Shown here: positions 23,689-35,077 of the stretch, in pieces | Position numbering within the stretch: position 1 is the first letter of the stretch | How the letters are laid out: every line of letters begins with the position of its first letter | Assembly: GCA_027422505.1 (NCBI GenBank) | Contig: JAPQWV010000682.1 | Span: 124,001-188,000, forward strand | Length of the DNA stretch: 64,000 nt | Direction: 5' to 3' | DNA from: Craterostigma plantagineum | Taxonomy: Eukaryota; Streptophyta; Magnoliopsida; Lamiales; Linderniaceae | Translations under genes and position numbers: made by a program | The notes under the pieces: model-generated | Seen by the model: the letters and a program-made list of their open reading frames with translations, nothing else | The model's database searches: none | Told to the model about the DNA's origin: nothing

Positions 23689-23706
23689 TCCCCGGCAACG
23701 GCGCCA
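23689..23706 (-). other. Gypsy primer-binding site (tRNA-Asp)
   Basis: The plus strand reads CCCCGGCAACGGCGCCA, the 3' end of plant tRNA-Asp including its CCA. The element's own strand is therefore complementary to that tRNA. It forms the outermost bases of the insertion, ending at 23706 with CACTC following. Confidence 0.88.
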
Positions 23707-25215
23707 CACTCCAAATTCTTTACCTAAGCATTTGAAATCGAATTAGGGAAACAAACGTCGATAAACTTAATACGAGGTTCTTTTTTTCTCTCCTTACCAG
23801 TTTCGAATTTTTCTGGGTTCACATCGATGCCTATGATTCTCGAGGCACCGCATAATCTTGAACCCTCAGCAACCTTCGAAGCAATCTCTTCATCAATCCT
23901 AACATTGAAAAAAAAAATGAATAAAAAATCGTCAAGTTCTTACCGCTAATCCAATCGATCCCAGTCCGAATATCGCAACTGTTGACCCTTTTTCGACCTC
24001 TGCAACTTTCCAGGCAGCTCCAACGCCTGAACGAGAATGTAATAAAATTAAACACATTTGCCTCATATTATCTAACAATACATAAGAGTATTTTTTTTTG
24101 CTCGATTAATCTCTAACCCGTCGAAACCCCACAGCTCAAAAGGCAAGCCCTATTAGGAGGAATCGAAGGTTCGAGTTTTGCAGCGTTAGAGACGTGAAGG
24201 ACAGTGTATTCAGCGAAGCTCGACACAGAAAGAAAATGGTATAAAGTATCTCCTTTGAGGTCTGTGAATCTGCTAGTTCCATCGTGCATCCATGGAGAGA
24301 CCTTAAACGGGAATTTCGAACATAAGTTGCTTTTCTTGGACATGCAATCTCTGCATTCCCCGCAATCTGACATGAAAACTGGGATCACTACGTCTCCTCT
24401 TACGAACTCAGTTACACCTTCGCCAATGCTCTCCACAACAGTTTTGGGTCCAGAAATTACAGCAGATTAGCCACAGATATGGAAGAAAAAAAAAACAAAA
24501 TTATGTAAGCACATCGTATGTTTACTACCCGACAGATTCATGGCCCAGAATCCTCGGAAAACATCCGGGAAATTCCTGCACAAGAATCGAAGCAAATGGG
24601 GAAGCGAAAATGGTACAAAAGCAGCAATCTTGAACTAGATAAACATACTTTCAAGTTTAGGAAGGTGTAATCGCTGTAACAGAGAGAAGTGCATATGATC
24701 TTGACTCGGATTTCCTGGGATTTTGGTGGGTGGACGAATATTTCCTCGATCACAAGCGGCCCTCCTGCCTTTCTAGCCACCGCAGCTTTTCAAGTAGACA
24801 CACAAAAGATGAGCTTATACAACATTCCAAGAAGAACAGTAATTGAGCCTTACCTCGACACCTTATGGGTTTCCCTGCTGTTTCTTCAATGGAGTCAACT
24901 CTTGTGTTTTCCATTTTCTTATCTCTTTCTTTTTTTTTTTTTTTTTTTTCTGTCTTCAAGCGTTAAGATTGGTGAGTGGAATTGGAAGTGAAACAATCTT
25001 GTTTATGGGCGGGATATAAAAAAGAGTGGTTGGTGAGAGTGAGACTACAAGACAATCTAAGCACCTGACTTGTTTAAACTTTAAAGTCATAGCTTTAATT
25101 AATATATTATTTCAAAGAAGAGACTAAAAGGTACAAGAGCAATATGGTTCTGATAATTCTTCGCCTTCATAAAGTTCAAGAATTTGAATCCATGATACGT
25201 AGAATCAAATCTAAT

Positions 25216-28200
25216 CTAATCACTCCATGGTGCATCGACGACCTTCGCCATGAACGCATACTTATCCACAGCTTCATCGATCTATAAAAAAGCCCAATAC
25301 AGAAAAGGTGAGTTGAAAACCATTCTCATTGTTGTTGGAACGAAAAAGAAAAAAGAAAAACAGAAAGAAAATTTACAATTTTCTGGGTAGGCATTCCAGC
25401 GCCATGACCAGCTTTCTGTTCGATGCGTCCGATGATGGGATTTGTCTGAGGGCTGTTCTCTAAGCTTGTACACAGAACATATTGCATCGTCTAGCGAGAA
25501 ATTTAACTATACATCAGATTCATAATATTCGTTTATATCGTTTTGCATGCAACTAAGATGCTACCGAATATTTGACAATGGGGGAAAGGATACTTACAGC
25601 CAAGAGCTTCAGGGAATGGAGTGGGACAACTCTATCGTCGTGGTCGGCTGTTAAGAGCATGGTCGATGGATACTGAATGGTTTTATCAGAAGCTTTTTCG
25701 TCCCACGGTCTTTTTACGTTGTGCAACGGTGAGTACCTAATCCACCGAGTAAATACAAAAAAGAAAATCAGATCTTACGAACTTGAACAGCTTGGATCGA
25801 TCGAATTTGATGTTATATACGTTAAAGATGCTCACTTTATAAGCCAGTTGAACTCTTCTTCCTTATCAGAGCATCCATAGTCTGATGTCCATGCATGGCC
25901 TAGTTTGTTGGGAGGAAATATCGAAATGAAACCGAAAAATCTTTGAAAAATGAAGAAAAGAAAAGAAAAGAAAAGAGGGGAAGCCTTACCGATAGTAAAT
26001 TTGTGAAACCTTAGCATGTCCATAACGCCAACATGAGCTAAAGCACATCCGAAAAGATCAGGCCTCTGCAAAACACAACAAGATGATGAATACAAATTGT
26101 GTTTAGAAAAGCGTGTGTGTGTGAGCACCTGATTAATGCAAGCTCCAACGAGCAAACCTCCGTTGCTACCACCTTCGATGCAAAGCTTCTTAGGCTGCGT
26201 ATAGCCAGCGGAGACTAAGTACTCAGCAGCCGATATGAAATCGTCGAAGCAATTCTGTTTCTTCGAAAGTGCGCCAGCCTTGTGCCATTCTTCTCCGTAT
26301 TCGCCTCCTCCGCGTATGTTTGCTATGCAGTAGACGATATCTAAGTGCTTCGCAAGAACGATACGCGTAGGAGTAAAATACGGTGTGATGCTGATGTTAA
26401 AGCCACCGTAACCGTAGAGAAGACAAGGGTGCGAACCATCGAGCGCCATGCCCTTTCTTGTGACTATGAATGTCGGGATTTTAGTGCCATCTTTGCTAGT
26501 AACAAAAACCTGAAAAAAAGGGATTGTACGTATAAAATCATTGATGGAAGTAACTATGATGGAGGTGTAGATTTGATGGCTCGAAATTACCTGAGTGACT
26601 TCAAATTCAGACCTGTTAAAGCCAGGCACAACTATTTCTCTGAAGATTTTCATGTCCTCACCTTCGCTTTCCAAGTTGCACGCGTATATGATTCCTGGGA
26701 GAAGGAAGCTAGTGAAGCCGAGAAATACTAGGTTGTCTTTATGCCTGCAAGATATCTCAGTAACTGAGCCAATATCCAGTGGCAAATTGCGCACGAGGGC
26801 ACCAGTTTTCAAGTCTCTTATCTGCAGAACGTTCTTCACATCGCTCATGTAATTGACTACTATCTGATCTTTGTTTACCGCCGTGACAGATTCAAGAACG
26901 TCCTTATTAGCTTCAGGCAGCACTTCGGTCCAAGAACTAGGTTGTCTCAGATCGACGCGGACAAGCTTGTACCTCGGAGCGTCTTTATTGGTTCTGAATG
27001 TGAAAACCGTGTCGTCATTGGCTACGTAGCTATAGTAAGCTTCGAATGAGTCGACGAGCTTCACAAAGGGGAGCAATTCGTTTGACCCTTTATAGCCTTC
27101 GAGGCCTTTGGGGAGGGTTGAGAGGTCACAGTAATAAATCTTGTCCACAGGGTCACAGTTTTCCGAGATATGCAGAAGAAGATACTGAAAGAAATAACAA
27201 ACAAACAAACATTAAGTACACGCAAGCCGAAAACATATTCCCCGACAGTGACAATGTTTTATCGTATATTCATAACCTTCCCATCTTCTGTGACATAACC
27301 AGAACGTGTGTGTTTAGGATTGTCTGGGTCCCGCCAACATAAGACATCTTCGGACTGATCGGTGCCCAAGAAATGATAATACAGTTCATGATGTAAGTTC
27401 GCATGAGTCTCTGTTCCAGCGTCTAAATTATCTCCATCCCTTTAAAAACAAACTAAAGAAGTAAGAACTGAGTAGAATTTACAAGCGACACTATCATTCA
27501 CAACAATTTAGGCCAAAATTTCAACATGTTTTTCCCTTTTCTTGACTGGTCACAAAATGCCAGAAATTCGAAGACTTACAAAGGAGCGGGATAGCGGCTG
27601 TAGAAAAAACCTTTGCTATCATGTGTCCAACTGATACTAGAAAACTTCACCTGCAATTAGAAGATATAGCTTAATAATAAGTTCTTCACAGAAGCTCAGT
27701 AGCATGCATATTGAAGAAGGGTATCTTTACCCAAGAAATGGTATCGGGCTCTGTTCCTTTATCATCGATCCTCATAACTTTAACAGTGACCCAATCACTT
27801 CCACTTGAACTAGTGCCATAAGCCAGGTACTTGGCATCTTCACTAACTTCATACTCACTTAAAGCTACAGTCCCATCCTCGCTTAATGTGTTTGGATCGA
27901 GCAAAATCTCAGGTTCACCCTCCAAACTATCCTGCAAAGACATTAAAACTCTGCTTCGAGACATGGGGACGCAATAAAAATACCAAATTTACAGTTCAAA
28001 GACGTAAAATCAAGAACCTGAACGTAAAGGACTTTCTGCGGCTGTAAGCCCGTATTGTGAAAGTAGAAGTACTTGTCGCCTGCCCTAAATGGAGCATTGT
28101 ACTTCGGAAAATCAAATAACTCAGTAAGCTTTTCGCGGAGCTTATCCCTAATGTCACAAGTCTTCAGAACAGACTCTGTCAAATGCATTTGTTTCTCGAC

Positions 28201-28805
28201 AAACTCCTTTGTCTCTGCAGAGTCAGGATCCTCTAACCTATCAACAGTAATTTTCGAATTCATCAATCAAATCTCATATACAGATAAATGTCAGCTGAAG
28301 ATAAGTCCATCAGCAATGCATATGCCCACAGCTAAAAAAAAGCATTACGACGGTAGCGAGCAACAGAAAATAATAAAACCCAATTGGATTGGAGTTCAAT
28401 CCAACACAATTCAAACTAATGCAAGCGATAAATTAAAAGGTTTAAAGGGGACAAAACAAGCCGTTACCATCTATATGGGTCAGCTACCATAACACCGTGA
28501 TAATTCTCAACCACAGACTCGTCGCGGCGTGCCGAAGGATACGAAAGGGGTTCGTTGAACACTGAAACAGAGCCCATCTCCGAAGACGTCGATAAAGAAG
28601 GTGCGAGAAAACGTGGGTTATCTGCAAAGAGCTTCCTTGATTGTGTGCGTTTGTGGAGAAGTCTCAGAGAAGAAAAGAACGCATTTTTATCATTGCCAGT
28701 TGTGGATACAAGTCTAAGTAGGTGCGACGATTTATATGGACTACAGAGTCTTGCGCACGAAAGCATTATTCTAAGTTCTATCAAAAGCCGAATCGATGAA
28801 ATCAT
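25216..28805 (-). CDS. Prolyl oligopeptidase (S9A), left copy, intact
   Basis: Twelve exons on the reverse strand: 28805-28468, 28237-28018, 27931-27731, 27650-27580, 27439-27277, 27184-26591, 26509-26129, 26065-25990, 25899-25836, 25736-25598, 25490-25377 and 25281-25216. They total 2427 bp, or 808 aa. All junctions are GT-AG and keep frame. The enzyme cleaves short peptides after proline. The N-terminal part holds the S9 N-domain (beginning [16 protein letters not shown]) that folds as a propeller. The C-terminal alpha/beta hydrolase has YGYGGFNIS, the nucleophile in GGSNGG (exon 7), Asp in ADHDDRV (exon 10) and His in KAGHGAG (exon 11). About 70 extra N-terminal residues before [11 protein letters not shown], rich in Arg, Ser and Leu, could be an organelle targeting sequence. 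Confidence 0.9.
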
Positions 28806-29076
28806 TTCATATAGATACCATATTACAGTCCGTTCCTTAATTTCCCCGAAATATTCTGATACGGTACCGTAACTGCAAATATTGGTCTTTTCTAATTTTT
28901 TCCCCCCTTTTTGGAGTTAACAAAGAAATTGCAGTGGATTCTAGCGATGGGCCAAAGCGGATGAAACTATGTCGAAACAAAATCGTGACAAGAATCAGGT
29001 TTCCAAGAGTCATAATGATATCATAACGACTTTATGATTTACCGTGCTAATAGATTGTTGGAAAAAAATCAAACAG

Positions 29077-29450
29077 GCTGTGAAGTTCAATCTTGTCTTC
29101 AGCGATTACAACATGCCTGAGATGAAAGGAGACGAACTGTTAAGGAAGATTAAGGTATATGCAACGAATTCTTTTTCTTGTACGGAGTTTCGTAATTCTT
29201 ATGGATGTTTTTTTTTTTGAAGGAATCTGAAATCACAAAGGAGATTCCCGTAGTCATCTTTACTTCTGAATTGGAACCTCCTTTGAGGAAATGTAATGTA
29301 AGTCACTTTGTTTGTCCTTAGCGTAATATTATTTTGGTTTTGAATCTGATATGTAAAATGGATGAATACCACAGGTTGCTGGAAATAGGGGCAGCTTATT
29401 GCTACGATAAGCCCTACACAGAGGAACGTATTGCCGAGGCTTTGAAGTAA
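29077..29450 (+). pseudogene. 3' half of a response-regulator receiver gene
   Basis: Exon-like blocks at 29077-29154, 29223-29297 and about 29374-29447 encode the second half of a receiver domain: the phospho-acceptor Asp in FSDYNMPEMKG, the switch Ser/Thr in IFTSELEP and the Lys in YDKPYTEER. The first exon has an AG before it and the next two blocks have plausible splice ends, but the last junction does not keep phase. The N-terminal half (acidic pocket) is absent upstream. Matching 5' exons occur at 62066-62328. The inner edge of the inverted duplication falls inside the first of these exons. Confidence 0.65.
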
Positions 29451-30573
29451 GCATATAAATCATAATTCTTTTGATGTTTTGTACAGTTTTTCCACTTCCA
29501 TCCCCCGTGTTGGTAAATCTTCTGGAATTTATACAGATACTGCAAGTGATGATGGAGTCGCTGATGAATGGAAAATACTTTTTGTTATATACAATGAAGC
29601 CTAATGGATTCCTTAGAATCATATTGTACGCTTTGTAATAAGGATAACGTGAAAAACTCCTTAACGGATGAGCTATTTTGGTATTTTGTTCCTATTATTC
29701 AACGAAATTGTACGGATTGAATACATTGTTGGTCACTACTTTTTTAGATTTCAATTTTTATTGGGTGGTGGATTTCAATGGGTGTGGTGTCTTCTTGAAT
29801 AGTTTGGGCAAATAGGGTTCGGCCTGGAATAAGTTAGATGTCATAGGTTCATTGCAATGCAACTTACCTTTTTGGCTTGAGGTTATAAATTTATTTATGT
29901 TAATTGTCTACGGTTATTTTAAGGTAGGGTTTGTTTCCCATCATTTTTTTTTTTTAAATGGAGCTGCTCAATACGCGAAGGATGTTCCAAAACCCCTAAA
30001 AGCGATCTTCGATGTCATCTTTTTGTCTTTCGATCTTGCAATTCATCTCACAAATTTACCCAATTACAATCCTTAGCTGAATCGAAAGAAAATTCAGTCC
30101 GTTGATTTGTGGGTTTCGTGGAAGAGCGTGGATGCAGAAGCTGGTTTGTTTGCTTTTCTATAGTTTATCTACTCAATACTTCCCTTTTCGATTTTTGTTA
30201 AGTGGACGCCGGGTTCATGGACTAGCTTCACGATTCTATTCTATACTTTTTTGCCATGTGATCGCCATTCCATTCCCATGTCAATCGATCGGAAAGTTTT
30301 CTTCCCTGTTTTGGACTCCCTGTTTTAGTTCTTTTGCTAATATGACTCAATTTGTTGCTGGATAGTAATGGGTTTATGAACTTAATTTTAGTTGATTGTT
30401 TCGTTAAGAACTATTGCTTGCAATTTGACTTTGTGGACTTTGCCTAAAGTATTGAGTTGCAGTTGTCTGAATGTCCTGAGTACTATCCTTCATTAAAAAA
30501 GAAAAATTCCTTTTTTTTTGGTTGGTTTCTGAACCTGCTGATTTGTGGTATGTGGTTATCATTTTTCATTTTA
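29451..30573. other. Spacer with no recognised gene
   Basis: AT-rich; short frames without recognisable protein. It may include the former 5' region of the Rab5-like pseudogene. Confidence 0.5.
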
Positions 30574-31530
30574 GGTACGGCTTCTTCGACACGTAGGAGC
30601 TGCAAAACCCAGCTTAGTGTCGTGCTTTGTGAAGGTGCAGTTGTTGAATTTCAGGTCAATAAAACCTTGAATTAGATTTTTTGTTTGGTTATGGCTTACA
30701 AAGATATCCGTTGGTGTTGTTACGAATCAACTCTTGGTGCTGTCTTCTATTCGCAAGCAGTTGATGTAAATGATGCAACCTGTAGAACTCGAGATATGGG
30801 ACACAGCTGGTCAAGAGAGATACCATAGTTTGGCTCCAATGTGCTGCTATTGGGAAGCTGCTGCAGCCATAATTGTGTATAATGATATATAGAACCAAGT
30901 AAGAAGAACTCTTCCTTATCATAATCATTGAAGCTCCATTTTAATCTTCCATTAAGAATGGTTATGTGTTCTGAACTTGATGACATTAATAATAATGGTG
31001 ATCACGTTGCATGCGATTTTCCATTCTTATTTCTGTATTGGTTTGTTTGTCTTTTCACAGTCACCATTTGAACTCACATAGAAGTGGGTTCACTGTTTCC
31101 AAGCACAAGGTTAAATTCATAGCTAGGTCGTTGGTGTGCTGGTGTGGTGATGGTGCTGCCTAACTTGTCTAAATCCTTACCATATCTGCCCTATCATTAA
31201 TAATTCCAATTTCCATGTTTGGAGTATATGCAAAAATTAGAAGATATTGAGATCCTTGATAACTTCAACTTATGGAATACAACGTAGGAAAAGGTGAAGG
31301 AAAAAAATTATAGATTCTCCTACTCCTTTTACTTTTGCTCCCATTGATCCAAGTAGCTGTCCGTGTTTTCGTCTTGTTTTAGAAAGGGTAAAGGTTATGT
31401 TTGATCAGTTCCTCATGATTTGTTTCTGATTGACTCTTTTGTTGACTGATGTTATTTTTTAAGAGCTAATGCTAATAGGCTATGGCAATTGGTTGATTTG
31501 CTGAATGCAAGAAAGGTGATTCATCATTTT
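30574..31530 (+). pseudogene. Rab5-type (RABF) small GTPase pseudogene
   Basis: Rab5 proteins control endosome traffic. Exon-like blocks align in order. The P-loop region at 30577-30653 has decayed from the family form to RHVGAAKPSLV. The switch I block at about 30725-30780 reads ESTLGAVFYSQ. Next come DATx and [17 protein letters not shown] at about 30785-30840, and AAAAIIVY at about 30855-30880. A fragment DLLNARKV lies at about 31490. There are frameshifts between NDAT and EIWDTAG, a stop after the IIVY block, and loss of the P-loop Gly and Lys context. Introns are retained, so it is a decayed duplicate and not a processed copy. Confidence 0.78.
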
Positions 31531-32137
31531 CTTTAGTATAGAATTCTTAGAATTGGGTTCTTCGTATAGGTAGAGTAGGATCATTCTGTCAACTGTCCGC
31601 AACGGTTCTGTGACACGTTCATTTGATAAACTGTTTGAGGGACAAGGAAGCATAACCTTACGCCGAGGAGGAGGATGATCTTTTCTTTATGGAAAACATC
31701 GGCAACAAGTGCTGTCATGATCTATGAGAAAGTTTAAGTTTGCGTAAAATATTGATAGTTATGTAAACTCGTCGTTCTCATTGCATCTTCTTGTCCTGCC
31801 TGAATATGCATGCATAGCCAAGAGATGCACCCGCCTACAGAATGATGATGTTATCATTCTTTCTTGTTATATACATTTGTTGTATCTTTGATGGCAGTAA
31901 ACTATAAACTGTTCGTCGGTTATGTCAGAGTGATGAGCGAGATCTGCGAAGTTTCTGCAGTTAGCTGTGTGAGGAAACAAAACTACTACGCACACAGTTT
32001 TGTAGTATGAAGTCGAGAATTTTTTTTTTTTTTTTTTTTTCTATTTGATACAGCGTCACAGTTTCTAATATCTAAAATTGGTTGGTTTCGACCATGTTAT
32101 CGAATGTACATGCTGCTTGCACTGAGGATTATTTCCC
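31531..32137. other. Spacer, no gene
   Basis: AT-rich, with a 22-base T-run at about 32019-32040. The sequence shared with the right-arm F-box 3' flank begins at about 32138. Confidence 0.5.
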
Positions 32138-32279
32138 AGGCATTCTAGAATTTAAAGTTCTATTCGTACGGATGGCAAAGATTGGACTCTTATTACTACT
32201 TAGATATATAGCCCAAATGTTGAATTTTTGGACAGAAGATGATCATATAACAAATACACAATACCAGCATATGCATTCA

Positions 32280-32425
32280 TTTCACACACGGTACTAAACC
32301 GCAACATATGTGGTGCTAAAATTCAAACAAATAATAAATATGATCCATCCATACACACACGGTACTAAAACGCAACATATGTTGTGCTAAAATTCAAACA
32401 GATAATAAATATGATCGATCCATAC
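32280..32425. repeat. Tandem duplication of about 70 bp
   Basis: Two consecutive copies of a unit starting CACACACGGTACTAAA and ending ATATGATCSATCCAT. The homologous right-arm flank (about 59505-59575) has a single copy. Confidence 0.75.
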
Positions 32426-32589
32426 AACAAACCAAGTTTATATATAATACCGAACAATCCAGCATAAGCTTGTCTCATCATCTATCTTAGAAGAGAACTA
32501 TTTCAATCCGTAGCAGTCAGTAGTTCATCAGCCTTCCACACCAAACGAAGAAAGAAAATCCCAACATTTATTATTCCTTCCTTGTCACA

Positions 32590-33883
32590 CTAGAGAGCGT
32601 ACGAGGAGAGAAAGGGAGACTCGATGTAAGGACACAGCACGGACACGTAATTGGCATACTTGACAGGAAAACCGCGACAGCTCGCCACCTCGACGGAATT
32701 GCTCGCCCAGCGATAGTAAACGATTGTCTCCGCACCAAACAAGAGAACGACGACGAGGGGATCGCAAGGAATAAACGCCTCAAAGCGCAGATTCCAGCGA
32801 ACATTCATCGCCAGAGGAAAAACGTTCGAGTCGCTCATCGTCTCTTTGATCTCCGTCAACAAGAAATCGAGGCCGACCGAACGCAGCAACACACCCACTC
32901 TCCATCTCTAATGGTTGTCGAGCGCTTGTACCCTCCACCTTTACCCTTCTTCGGTAGCATCCATATCTCCATGTTCTTCGTCGTAATAGCGCCGTACAAC
33001 AACACATCGTCCGCCGACCGACCATAAGTCATGGAAACAGCAATGTCATCGTCGTCTTGCCTGTAAGGACATGGTACGTCGATGAACTGCATATGGTTGT
33101 CGTCCTCGTTGGGATCGTACATCAATATCTTGTAATTCGACGATAGCCAGTGAATAATGCCGTTGAACACCAAAGGTGGGTCGAGCAGATTCTCGACCAA
33201 ATGGTCGCTCGCGGTGCACGCCAGCGTCGACTCCCGCCACTCTCGGGTCTTCGAGGAGTAGGTCTCGACAGCCATCGCAGCGTTGTTAGAACGTATCCCA
33301 ACCCTGACCACTATATAATTCGCCGCGAGCTTCCCACGCGCTTCTGTGATGCCTTCGCACGCCAAGGCGACGGAAGATTGGCGGTAATAATTTCTTTTGG
33401 GGTTTGGCGGCACCATAATCCACCTCTTTGTCACGGAGTTCAGCAGGTGCAACTCCCGGGCCCGCTGTTGCAATTCCCGAGATTTTGGCTGAAGAGCAGA
33501 ATCCCATTGGAGGAGTTGACTAAGTATCCGAGTTTTCGCCTTCGAGGCAAATACTTGAGGATTTCGAGGTTTCCATGAGTAGGGAGTATAGACACGGGCG
33601 GTGCTCTCGGATAGTAAGTTAGTCTGTATTTCCTTATTATCTTTTGGAAGAAGGCCGTTACCGGGGTAGCGCTGCTGATCGTTTTGTTGCTCCTTCTTCT
33701 CAGTTCGCCGTACGTCAGCTGAAAGAAGCGATCGCACGCGAGGTCGTTCCATCTCTTCGACACGCATCTGAATCTAAGCACCGATTTTGGGGGCAAACGG
33801 TATAATATCTCCATCAACACACCGTCGTTGCCCTCCACTAACATTTCAGCACTACTAGTGGACGTTTCCGTAAGGAGCAGCAA
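32590..33883 (-). pseudogene. Third F-box copy in the spacer, two frameshifts
   Basis: Homologous to the F-box gene at 59723-60994 along its whole length and in the same orientation, including flanks (about 32138-34283). The F-box reads MEILYRLPPKSVLRFRCVSK. A one-base loss in the GPGELHLL codons at about 33455 shifts frame, and a two-base gain at GEWV (about 32890) shifts it again. Three frames (33883-33440, 33767-32856, 32898-32590) together cover the protein. It is more diverged than the arm copies are from each other, so it comes from an older duplication. Confidence 0.85.
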
Positions 33884-35077
33884 ATTCGATAACCCAAATC
33901 TTTTACAACACTTCGTGAAAGAAAGAAAGGAAAACCAGTAATGAGCAGCAGATCATACGACATAAGGTAATAAATAAGCAGAGGAGTTGATCTATAATTC
34001 TACCAAACAGAATCATACATACCTTATTATTATTATTGAGCAGCCTCCTTAGACATACTGCAGATGAGGATGAGGATGATGAATGACCCAAGGGTTCTAC
34101 ATATCAGTCAAGAATCGACTCACGTCACAAGGACCACGGGTTCTCCCTTCTTATATATATAAATAATTACTTCCCTGGAAATATGGAAAAAAAATAAAAA
34201 TAAATAAAAACCTTTCCTTACCTTGTTTATCCCTTCACACTTCCTTCGCTGATGCCATATCCTCACCCCACATCCTCAAAATTGGGTCGATAAATAGGAT
34301 TATTTTTGGGTCATTTTAAAAAAAATAGGAACAAGACTTAGTCAATTGAAAAAAGAGGAACATGTTTTAATTAATTAACTCAAACCTAATTAATACCTAA
34401 ATAAAAAAATATATAATAAATGCATACACCATACGACCAAACAACGCAACCAACTAACCACCCCGCGATCGAGACATCCAACCGAAGCGAAAACGAGACG
34501 AAGCATCCACCGAAATCGAAACACCCAAGCTCCAAGAATTCCAATTTCGTTCTTCAACGCATATACAGTAAGTAATGGGGCAAAATTCATGTGTCGCATT
34601 CTACATTATCCGGCATTGCAAGTTTAGTTCATGTTAACGACATTCTATATTTCGAGCATCGGGTATTAGATTTTCGCAGTATTGGGTACTTATGGGTAGG
34701 ATTTTCACGGTAGATCTGTGCGAAAATGAAAAAACATTTCGTTTTCCACTTATTCGAATACTTTATTCTACTTTGTTTTGGTTCGAAAATGTAATTCGAA
34801 TAAGTTTTACTCGAAAACCTCTACTCGGAGATACTATTCGAGTAACTCGAATAACATTTTTAAGTATTTAGAGTAACTCGAATAGTTGTTTAGTTTTATC
34901 TTTTTTCAACTGATTGTTCGTATTCTGGTATTTTCAAAACTATATTATTCGAACATTTTATTCGAGTTTTTCTTTTACTCGAAAACGTTACTCGAATTAT
35001 TTTGTTTTCCCGAATGTTAGATTTATTCGAATATTCCTTTTGTAGTTAAAGTTTATTTATATGATTTATTTATTAAT

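Larger units (their letters stand above)
15334..23706 (-). mobile_element. Ty3/gypsy (Athila-like) element lacking a 5' LTR, inserted in ADH exon
   Basis: An 8373 bp insertion in reverse orientation with gag, protease, RT-RNase H and integrase, then a long 3' region. The 5' end of the element (23706) is exactly the tRNA-Asp primer-binding site, with no LTR before it. The 3' end is a 439 bp perfect palindrome (15334-15772) next to a polypurine tract. Both outer termini read TG...CA and are flanked by a 5 bp duplication confirmed by the empty site in the right arm, so this is a genuine integration boundary and not a later deletion. Athila-like is inferred from the tRNA-Asp site, the gag type and the lack of a chromodomain. 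Confidence 0.9.
14722..24914 (-). pseudogene. Alcohol dehydrogenase-like gene, left copy, split by gypsy insertion
   Basis: Zinc-dependent medium-chain alcohol dehydrogenase-like gene. Reading on the reverse strand from ATG at 24914, exons give the catalytic-zinc Cys (TSLCYSD), GHES, the structural zinc cysteines (CGECRDC...SNLC), LLSCGVSTG and the nucleotide-binding fold (VAIFGLGSIGLA), ending at 14722. The exon encoding FGVTDFIDP is interrupted by an 8373 bp gypsy element with a CACTC duplication (15329-15333 and 23707-23711), so this copy cannot give a normal product. Apart from the insertion, this copy keeps the reading frame at a site where the right copy lost one base. The acceptor before VVESIGEG appears as TG instead of AG in both copies, suggesting the gene was already failing. 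Confidence 0.85.
613..29122 (+). repeat. Left arm of large inverted duplication
   Basis: The genes and spacers here recur in reverse order and orientation at 48445-62037. The outer match begins at the A-run closing the LINE fragment and the inner match ends in a receiver-domain exon at about 29122. The arm is 28.5 kb, but removing the LINE plus its duplicated target (6544 bp) and the gypsy plus its target (8378 bp) leaves about 13.59 kb, equal to the right arm. Compared proteins differ at few residues: the two DUF241 copies differ at four of 302. Both insertions therefore postdate the duplication. Confidence 0.95.

Noticed and set aside
26345..26852. 128 aa and 85 aa forward frames opposite the POP gene
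   Set aside because: Antisense to conserved POP exons 6 and 7; no domain recognised.
34390..34599. 69 aa reverse frame near the left end of the MULE
   Set aside because: No similarity recognised and base composition is like the surrounding non-coding DNA.
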